Below are positions 26,889-32,645 of a DNA stretch of 32,645 bases, one piece after another. The stretch is from an uncultured Deferribacteres bacterium (lineage in GTDB: Bacteria; Zhuqueibacterota; JdFR-76; DREG01). The number at the start of each line of letters is the position of its first letter. Positions within the stretch are counted from its first letter, which is position 1. The notes under the pieces are model-generated. The model ran no database searches and was not told the DNA's origin. It saw nothing but the letters and a program-made list of their open reading frames with translations. The stretch spans positions 1-32,645 of the forward strand of contig CAJVYQ010000062.1 in assembly GCA_913009825.1 (NCBI GenBank), in the 5' to 3' direction. The position numbers and the translations under genes are program-made.

Positions 26889-28613
26889 TCACTCTTTATC
26901 CCAACCGCCTTTGCTGCGTAAATCCGCCACAATTTCCAGCGCCCGTGATTTCAATATAACATAATCCGTTTTTGCCACGCGGTTCAGCGGCATTTGTTCC
27001 GGCGGTAAAATTTCCACATGAGAGGGGCGTTTATAAGAAGCCATCTCTTTACAGACGGCATGGACTTCATCAGCCGTCAGATCCGTATCCGGCTTCTTTT
27101 CTACAAAAGCAACAATCGCCTCCGTAAAAACATCGTGCCGGACGCCGACCACGGCCACACCGGCCACTTTTGGTTTTAAACCGGCGGAGATAAATTCTTC
27201 CACTTCCGTTGGGAAAACATTGTAGCCTTTAGGTTTGATCAGCAGTTTCGACCGGCCGGAAAAATGCAGCCCTTTTTCATCGTAAAAGCCCAGGTCGCCT
27301 GTATAAACATAGCCATCGGTAGAGAGAGTTTTCTTCGTATTCTCCTCGTCGTTGAGATACCCCAAAAACATCTGCGGGCCGGAAAAGCAGATTTCACCGA
27401 TTTCATCCGCAGGCTTTTCGTCTCCCGCAGAGCCGTCACCTTTCATGGGCGCGCGGATGGAAATGGGACAGAGCGGCATGTCGTATCCGATACTGGCCAA
27501 AATATCGTCCACTGTGCCGTCCAATGGCGAATAGGTGCAAAATCCGGCGGTCTCGGTGAGTCCCAGACCGGTGCCGAATTGAGGCGCCATCGTGGCCAAT
27601 TGTTCCAGAAACTGCCGGGTCACAGCCTGACCGCCGTACAGAGCAAACTTCAGCGAAGAAAGATCATACTCCTTGTAATTGGGCAGCCGCCACTCCATGG
27701 CAAACAGCGCGGGAATTTGCCCAAACAGGGTCACTTTATATTTTTGAATAGCATCCAGCGACTCATCCGGTTTGAACACGTGCAGCAAAACGCTGGTGCC
27801 GCCGCGAAAGATGGTGGTGGCAAGTTGTTCCGTGGTACAACCCACATGGCTGGGCGGAAGATTGACCAGCATGGTGTCATTCTGTTCCATGCCAAAAGCA
27901 ACGCCCAGAGCGATATTCTGGATCAGAATATTTTCCGAACAGAGCAGCGCCGGTTTGGGGTAACCGGTTGAGCCGGTGGTGAAAATGATCAGAATCGGAT
28001 CCCGCTTGCCAACCTGTTTTTGCGCTTTTTTCAACTTACCGGTAATCATATTCATGATGAAAATTTTCTTGATATCGCCGGCAAAATCAACCACGCCCAC
28101 AGCGCCGTCAACAATTTGATCCGCTTCTTTCTGAAACTGAATGAAATGCTCGCAGGCGCCGCCGTTTATCTTGCCATGTTTTGCAATCATCCCGGTGATG
28201 ATCGGGCGAAAATCGGTAACCGGCGTGTTGCCCAGGCAAAAGAAGGCTTTCGGCTGCATTTTGCGAAAACTCTGATCTACCTCATGAACTTTCAACCGGG
28301 GATCCAAAGGAGCAATGATGGCGCCGATTCTGTAACAGGCGTACATCAAAAAAACATGCTCCTTCAAGAGAACCAGCATGGTTGCAACCACGTCCCCTTT
28401 TTTGATGCCCATGCTTTGCAGCTTGGCCGCAAACGCTTTCGATTTGGTGGCAAAATCTTTCCAGGTAACTTTTTCGCCCGTATTATATTCGATAAGCGCG
28501 ATTTCGTCCGGTTTTTCTTTTGCCCATCGATCCACCCAATCAAACATGCGCGGGTAGCGGTCTAATTCTTTGAATAGCGTTTGACATTGTTCATCTTTTT
28601 TAGGATCGTGCAT
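26889..28613 (-). CDS. AMP-forming acyl-CoA synthetase
   Basis: The 574-residue protein has the hallmark motifs of the ANL superfamily: the ATP-binding loop FTTGSTGYPKPAL (about 211-223), GLGLTETAGF, YTGDLGFYDEKG, the hinge region KLLIKPKGYNVFPTEVEEF and the C-terminal catalytic lysine in NRVAKTDY. It activates a carboxylic acid, probably a fatty or aromatic acid, as an acyl-AMP and then an acyl-CoA. AGGAGG lies five bases before the ATG. The gene starts 14 bases after a MaoC-like hydratase, so the pair probably forms an operon in acyl-CoA metabolism. The substrate cannot be read from the sequence. Confidence 0.88.
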   Translation of the reverse strand: MHDPKKDEQCQTLFKELDRYPRMFDWVDRWAKEKPDEIALIEYNTGEKVTWKDFATKSKAFAAKLQSMGIKKGDVVATMLVLLKEHVFLMYACYRIGAIIAPLDPRLKVHEVDQSFRKMQPKAFFCLGNTPVTDFRPIITGMIAKHGKINGGACEHFIQFQKEADQIVDGAVGVVDFAGDIKKIFIMNMITGKLKKAQKQVGKRDPILIIFTTGSTGYPKPALLCSENILIQNIALGVAFGMEQNDTMLVNLPPSHVGCTTEQLATTIFRGGTSVLLHVFKPDESLDAIQKYKVTLFGQIPALFAMEWRLPNYKEYDLSSLKFALYGGQAVTRQFLEQLATMAPQFGTGLGLTETAGFCTYSPLDGTVDDILASIGYDMPLCPISIRAPMKGDGSAGDEKPADEIGEICFSGPQMFLGYLNDEENTKKTLSTDGYVYTGDLGFYDEKGLHFSGRSKLLIKPKGYNVFPTEVEEFISAGLKPKVAGVAVVGVRHDVFTEAIVAFVEKKPDTDLTADEVHAVCKEMASYKRPSHVEILPPEQMPLNRVAKTDYVILKSRALEIVADLRSKGGWDKE

Positions 28614-28627
28614 AAGATCCTCCTGTG

Positions 28628-29503
28628 TTATGGTTCACGAATACTTACATATCCTCCTCTTAAAACAAATTTATCGTTTTGATCGATAATGTCAAAGGAA
28701 AAATCATTCGTCCCCTTTTTTAACAGCCGGACGGTTAGTTGGTTGGGCGGCACAACAATTCCGGTAAACTTCCCGGCCACTACTTTCACCGGGCGGGGAT
28801 CATCCTCGAGTTCTTTGCGGATGATGGTGCTCACGGACATGGCCAGTGTGGCCGTCCCCTGCAACACGATATCCGGCAGGCCCACCGACCGGGCGCAGGA
28901 AACGTCTGTATGAATAGGATAAACGATGTCATTGCAGCCATCATAAAGATAGGGCGCCAATCGTGTAACTGAAAGGGACTCTTCCCAAAGCGGCACGGCC
29001 GGTTGAATTCTCCCGGTTTCCGGTAGCTCGTGGGTTGTCTTTCCGTCATCGAGGCATTTCACGCCAACTAAAATAGCGGTGACATATTCGGTTAACACAA
29101 GCTGACCGGATTGATCAAAGCTATCGAATTTCAGTACAATTTCAGCACCCAATTTATGAGGAAACAACCCGGAAATTTCACCCTGAATGGTCAGTTCGTC
29201 TCCCGGTTTCAACGGTCTGTGATGAATCAAATATTCGGAATGGTGCAGCAGATTGCTAAAAATCTCCGCGGGCAATGTCATATCCCAAAGTTCAAATATT
29301 TTTGTCACTATTCCCCAGGAGATACGCACCGCAAACAGCGGATGGGCGATGATTCCATTCGCTTTTGGGGTGTTGAAATAGCGTTCATTCCCGTCGGAAA
29401 TGGATGCGGCAAAATTGGATATCTGCCGGAAAGTTACTTTGAAATGATACTGTTTCATGCGCGCGCCCACAATCTGTGAGCTGATTTGTATTTTCTTTTT
29501 CAT
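28628..29503 (-). CDS. MaoC-like double-hotdog hydratase/dehydratase
   Basis: From the ATG at 29503 (MKKKIQISSQIVGARM) the protein has 291 residues; the frame extends to a TTG at 29566, and a later ATG at 29458 would cut into the domain. No candidate has a strong ribosome binding site. The N-terminal half matches the first hotdog of two-domain hydratases (FRQISNFAASISDGNERYFN). The C-terminal half has the MaoC signature NDIVYPIHTDVSCARSVGLPD with the catalytic pair D192 and H198. Such enzymes hydrate enoyl-CoA or dehydrate 3-hydroxyacyl-CoA. It sits 14 bases before the acyl-CoA synthetase gene on the same strand. Confidence 0.8.
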   Translation of the reverse strand: MKKKIQISSQIVGARMKQYHFKVTFRQISNFAASISDGNERYFNTPKANGIIAHPLFAVRISWGIVTKIFELWDMTLPAEIFSNLLHHSEYLIHHRPLKPGDELTIQGEISGLFPHKLGAEIVLKFDSFDQSGQLVLTEYVTAILVGVKCLDDGKTTHELPETGRIQPAVPLWEESLSVTRLAPYLYDGCNDIVYPIHTDVSCARSVGLPDIVLQGTATLAMSVSTIIRKELEDDPRPVKVVAGKFTGIVVPPNQLTVRLLKKGTNDFSFDIIDQNDKFVLRGGYVSIREP

Positions 29504-29847
29504 CGGCAGCCGGGAATATCTTTTTACCCGATCAGACAATGAAAAGAACATTTTCCCGGGATTCAAGCGAATTTTCCCCCCGTAATCATGTGGAAGTGAG
29601 ACACGGTTACATCATTTCTCCTGTTTTTCTCGTGATCCCTATTTTTACCCAATTCAATGTTCCATTTTTCTGCATCGATCAGTGTGTGTTGTAATTTGGC
29701 AAGCAGATTTTAGAACAGGCCGCTCTCTTCATATTGCAGTGCGTAGCTCTGTTTTTCCCGGATGGTGAAAGAGATGATTTCATTCTCTGCTTCCAGGTTT
29801 TCCGTCAGGTAAGCGCAGCAACAGCCGGTGGTTTTCTTTAAGACCGG

Positions 29848-29920
29848 AAGAATCTTGTTAGTTCCGTGCACTAAACCAACAAGATCCCTACCGAATGACA
29901 TTAGAATCGCTCAATTTAGG
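29848..29920 (+). repeat. Partial copy of the MITE-like repeat
   Basis: The right terminus AATCGCTCAATTTAGG (29905-29920) is identical to that of the 6158-6287 element. The preceding inner part (AATCTTGTTAG...GTGCAC...CCAACAAGAT...GAATGACA) is the same inverted-repeat core in the same order. The left terminus is missing, so this copy is truncated. Confidence 0.65.
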
Positions 29921-29990
29921 GAAGAGTAACCTGTGGGAGGATATCCCGGAGTCAACCGGCGGAAGCAAAGATTAAATTTGAAAAACAGGT

Positions 29991-30012
29991 TCTGACATTA
30001 CCCAATGTCAGA
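29991..30012. repeat. Small perfect hairpin
   Basis: TCTGACATT (29991-29999) and AATGTCAGA (30004-30012) form a 9-bp stem with an ACCC loop. There is no T-tract on either side, so neither a terminator nor another role is clear. Confidence 0.4.
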
Positions 30013-30222
30013 GAATAACTGCATGTTTGATTTTAAACTAAAAAACAAGTACTTACGCAATAAATAGTGCAATTTCATTATGATTTTTATTCGGTTATTC
30101 AACCTAATATTTATCAAATTTAGCGAGGTCTGAAAGTAGATGTTTCGACTTCGTTCCGACAAAAACCATCGGAACTTCCTGCCCGAATAGCGCCAATTGT
30201 TTTCAATTCAACTTCATCCCCA

Positions 30223-31278
30223 TCATTCAATCACTTCCGTATTGGGATAGAAGGTACTCCAGGCAAACCAATAGGCTATAGTTACTTGTAATTCTTTCAG
30301 TTGTTTCCCTTTCATTTTCCCGGCAACACAGATTCCGGTTTCGGTATTCCAAACGGAACCGGTTTTTTTATCGATGATTTTCCTTGTATAGCTTCCATTT
30401 TTGAACCGGATATTTTGGCCATCAATCTGTGCTATGAAAGCACGTACACCACCATCCGGTGCGCGCACAATCAAGATATTTTCTTCACCCAGCGTTGTTT
30501 GGTGGAAATCCTCTTTTTTGATTTTAGTATCCGGAACCGCCAGCGCAAAAGGGCCATTGGTAACGCCGGAAATTAGTTGTTTCCCGGGCAATCTATTTAT
30601 GCGGTATTGCATGGGAAGAATCCCGAACCGCTTCTGATTCTTAAAATAGCGTTCGTACCGGGAAGAACGAACCTCTTTGCTTTTCTGCAACACTTTAGTC
30701 CCGGGATAGGTTTTTACCCACTGCGCCCAAGTGGTTTGAACTGACGGAAGTGTGGGGAGTTTTTTCCCCGCCAATTCTCCGATGATTCCCTTGCCGGTTA
30801 CATGGCTCCAGAATGTTTTGGTTTCCAAGTCCTGCATAATCAGACTGTTTCGCCACAATCTGCCGGAGACAATCAATGTCAATGTTTTGCCGTCTATCTG
30901 ACGGACGTAGACTACGCCCGTATGACAGAGCGGTCACCAGGTCACCGCAAACAGGACATCTCCGGAAACATCATTAACAATTTCATGGGAATCCAGTTGC
31001 CAGAGAGAATAGGCTCTTGCTTCTCCGTTAATCACGACACCCATCACCAATTCATCATCGGACATCTGTTTGGCAGCCTCTTCGCCGGTGACAAACTCAG
31101 GACTCCTGATCGCCGGAATGGCATCCGGCGGAAGCACCTGATAAACAGAATCACCATCCACAGTAGCAACGACTTTTGCACGGCGACGCTGTGCAAAAGA
31201 GACCTGATTGGAGCCGGTAAAAATAAACAAAAGTACGATCAGGTAACATAAAACTTTTTTCCGCTCAAGGTGGGTCAT
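30223..31278 (-). CDS. Secreted DUF3179 protein, predicted selenoprotein (UGA = Sec115)
   Basis: Start is the ATG at 31278, with the near-ideal AAGGAGGTGA at 31281-31290. The N-terminus is a signal peptide (KKVLCYLIVLLFIFTGSNQVSFAQ). The frame meets a TGA at 30934-30936 and then continues without a shift to 30223, for 351 residues in all. The sequence around it is DUF3179 throughout: GEARAYSLWQLDSHEIVND, then VTW-TGA-PLCHTGVVY where the family has TYCPLCGTG, then SGRLWRNSLIMQDLETKTFWSH and GELAGKKLPTLPSVQTTWAQW. The TGA replaces exactly the first cysteine of the CxxC motif, and a SECIS-like hairpin follows. The gene lies 17 bases after a PP2C phosphatase gene. DUF3179 has no settled function; a thiol/selenol redox or metal site outside the cytoplasm is my inference. 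The alternative is a nonsense mutation. Confidence 0.85.
30901..30936 (-). promoter_or_regulatory. Candidate bacterial SECIS element with its UGA codon
   Basis: The UGA (30936-30934, followed by C) is followed after 12 bases by the stem ACGGGCGUA (30921-30913), loop GUC (30912-30910) and stem UACGUCCGU (30909-30901). All nine pairs form, one of them G-U. The apical loop begins 22 bases after the UGA, within the roughly 16-37-base window known for bacterial SECIS, and its first base is G as SelB recognition needs. The tip GUA-GUC-UAC resembles the E. coli fdhF tip GCA-GGUC-UGC. Confidence 0.82.
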
Positions 31279-31280
31279 TT

Positions 31281-31290
31281 TCACCTCCTT
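31281..31290 (-). promoter_or_regulatory. Strong Shine-Dalgarno deciding the DUF3179 start
   Basis: AAGGAGGTGA, almost the full anti-Shine-Dalgarno complement, is followed by AA and the ATG at 31278. An in-frame GTG at 31299 overlaps the upstream gene's stop and has no such site, so the ATG is preferred. Such a site also suggests the host relies on Shine-Dalgarno initiation. Confidence 0.8.
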
Positions 31291-31295
31291 TTTCC

Positions 31296-32579
31296 TCACA
31301 ATTTTTTAACTACGACCAGTGTCATGTCATCCATTTGCGGTTTATTTCTTGTAAAAGTGCCCACATCTTCCAGAATACGATCGATGATCCCCCAGGCGGA
31401 AGATTCTTTGCTGTTCATAACGATTTCCACCAACCGTTCTTCACCGAATTCTTCCTCATCGGGATTCATGGCTTCTGTGATCCCATCGGAGTAAACAAGC
31501 ATAATATCACCGGATTCAAGACTGACATCCTCTTGCTCGAAAGATACATTTTCAATAAAACCCAGGACAATGCCGCCGGTTTTCAGACGCAAAATTTCAC
31601 CACCGTTTTTAAACAGAAACGGGTTATCATGGCCGGCATTTGAAAAACAAAGTTTATTTTCCGCGGCATTCAACACACCGTAAAAAAACGTAACAAATTT
31701 TCCCATATCGGTATTATGAAACAGCAACCTATTTGACCGTTCAGTACATTCCCTGGCGGAAGCATTCAGCAGTGCCTGGCTTCGTATTGCAGCTTGCAGG
31801 TTGGCCATCAAAATAGCAGCAGGCAATCCTTTGCCGGACACATCTCCCAGACAGACAGCGGTACAGTGCTCATTGATTCCGATGAAGTCGAAATAATCTC
31901 CGCCAACCATCTGCGCCGGAATGCTGCTGCCGGCAATATCGTATCCGGGAATCTGGGGAAATTCTTTTGGCAGAAGATCATGTTGAATTTTTGAAGCTAA
32001 TTGCACCTGTTCCCGCATCCGCACCAACGCCTGTTCCTCTTCGTAGAGACGTGCATTCTCCACCACCTGGGCAGATTGGGCAGCGATAATCGATAACAAT
32101 CGCTGGTCACCCTCGGTGAAAACCGCGCCGTGCTTTTTGTTGTAGACCGTCAGTATGCCAATGAGCTCGGATTTGACAATCAACGGAACGCACACCAAAG
32201 ATCGCACTAACTCGTTCCATTTCACTCCGCTGAACCGTTTATCCGCTTGGGGATCATTAATCATCAAGTTTTTTTTGTGTATTTGCATCCAACCCAATAA
32301 ATTCTGATCAAGGTGAAACGGCCGGTGCTCCATAGAACTGGACATGCCGCGAACCAGCGTCTTCATGGGATCCACGGCATCTTTCTCCACTAGCGTAATG
32401 ACACCCTGTTCAGCCTGAACCGAACGCAGCGAGCGGCGAATGATTGTGTCCATAATCTCCTGCGAATTTCTGGATGCGCCAATGGACCGCGCCAGATCGT
32501 TCAATGTAGAAAGTTCCTCTACAGCACGGATCAATTTCTGATTTTCTTTTTGTAATTGTTCAATGGAGATTTCTGCCAT
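31296..32579 (-). CDS. GAF domain PP2C (SpoIIE/RsbU-type) serine phosphatase
   Basis: The 427-residue cytoplasmic protein starts at an ATG with AGGGAG eight bases upstream. Residues about 1-28 form a short coiled coil, 30-175 a GAF domain, and 190-427 a PP2C-type phosphatase with metal-binding blocks GGDYFDF (226-232), GDVSGKG (245-251), SNAGHDNP, YSDGITEAMNP and the C-terminal QMDDMTLVVV. Such enzymes dephosphorylate anti-anti-sigma factors in partner-switching pathways, with the GAF domain sensing a small ligand or redox state. No partner kinase or STAS protein is in the window. It is probably co-transcribed with the DUF3179 gene 17 bases downstream. Confidence 0.9.
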   Translation of the reverse strand: MAEISIEQLQKENQKLIRAVEELSTLNDLARSIGASRNSQEIMDTIIRRSLRSVQAEQGVITLVEKDAVDPMKTLVRGMSSSMEHRPFHLDQNLLGWMQIHKKNLMINDPQADKRFSGVKWNELVRSLVCVPLIVKSELIGILTVYNKKHGAVFTEGDQRLLSIIAAQSAQVVENARLYEEEQALVRMREQVQLASKIQHDLLPKEFPQIPGYDIAGSSIPAQMVGGDYFDFIGINEHCTAVCLGDVSGKGLPAAILMANLQAAIRSQALLNASARECTERSNRLLFHNTDMGKFVTFFYGVLNAAENKLCFSNAGHDNPFLFKNGGEILRLKTGGIVLGFIENVSFEQEDVSLESGDIMLVYSDGITEAMNPDEEEFGEERLVEIVMNSKESSAWGIIDRILEDVGTFTRNKPQMDDMTLVVVKKL

Positions 32580-32610
32580 TTATTCTCTCCCTGTTGATTG
32601 AAACATCTTT

Positions 32611-32639
32611 ATTTTAGGAAGAAAAACCGAAGTTTACAA
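32611..32639 (-). promoter_or_regulatory. Candidate sigma-70-type promoter for the PP2C-DUF3179 operon
   Basis: On the reverse strand TTGTAA (32639-32634) and TAAAAT (32616-32611) are separated by exactly 17 bases. They match the -35 consensus at four of six and the -10 consensus at five of six positions. The -10 lies about 30 bases before the start codon. This is a pattern match only. Confidence 0.4.
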
Positions 32640-32645
32640 GTTATC

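Larger units (their letters stand above)
29567..30222. other. 656-base intergenic region
   Basis: It holds a partial copy of the MITE-like repeat, a 9-bp hairpin at 29991-30012 and a 7-bp hairpin GTTCCGA/TCGGAAC at 30153-30175, about 50 bases after the DUF3179 stop. A 63-residue reverse frame at 29710-29901 runs into the repeat and is not called. The region separates the selenoprotein operon from the MaoC operon and should hold a terminator for the first and a promoter for the second; I could not fix either. Confidence 0.5.

Noticed and set aside
29710-29901. 63-residue reverse-strand ORF
   Set aside because: Its 5' part lies in the MITE-like repeat, there is no ribosome binding site, and no family pattern is visible.
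30925-30936. CXXCH-like heme c motif (U-P-L-C-H) in the DUF3179 protein
   Set aside because: The histidine position is usually another residue in the family (CPLCGT or CPLCNT), and the first position is a predicted selenocysteine, so heme attachment is unlikely.

Overview
The window looks like a chromosomal segment from a Gram-negative bacterium of the FCB superphylum, most likely Calditrichota or a relative. The pointers are a secreted Asp-box propeller protein ending in an NPFNP-type C-terminal sorting domain (type IX secretion style), a DUF4876-like lipoprotein beside a DUF6850-like outer-membrane barrel, and a GH97 glycosidase. Several genes have textbook Shine-Dalgarno sites, which argues against typical Bacteroidia. 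The phylum is an inference.

Left flank (1-10,105, + strand): cell-surface genes (DUF4876 lipoprotein, outer-membrane barrel, beta-strand-rich fragment, 13-repeat Asp-box protein), then a COG3375-type GNAT acyltransferase and an M20 peptidase. The intergenic spaces carry at least three kinds of interspersed repeat. One is a 130-bp MITE-like element with perfect 16-bp terminal inverted repeats and a 5-bp target duplication.

Centre (10,106-26,807, - strand): a GH97 gene split by a one-base frameshift, then a complete type 1 BREX phage-defence operon transcribed brxA-brxB-brxC-pglX-[darT-darG]-pglZ-brxL. A DarT/DarG DNA ADP-ribosylation toxin-antitoxin pair sits between pglX and pglZ, with gaps of a few bases, so the operon appears to carry two defence layers. 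Both darT (3' end) and pglZ (5' end) have apparent one-base frameshifts. I restored their ends by reading the neighbouring frame.

Right flank (26,889-32,645, - strand): a MaoC-like double-hotdog hydratase with an AMP-forming acyl-CoA synthetase (two-gene operon), and a GAF-PP2C (SpoIIE/RsbU-type) phosphatase followed 17 bases later by a secreted DUF3179 protein.

The most striking observation is in the DUF3179 gene. An in-frame TGA replaces the first cysteine of the family's CPLC motif. It is followed at the right distance by a perfect 9-bp hairpin with a GUC apical loop, which fits a bacterial SECIS element. The gene is best read as a selenoprotein rather than two broken ORFs.
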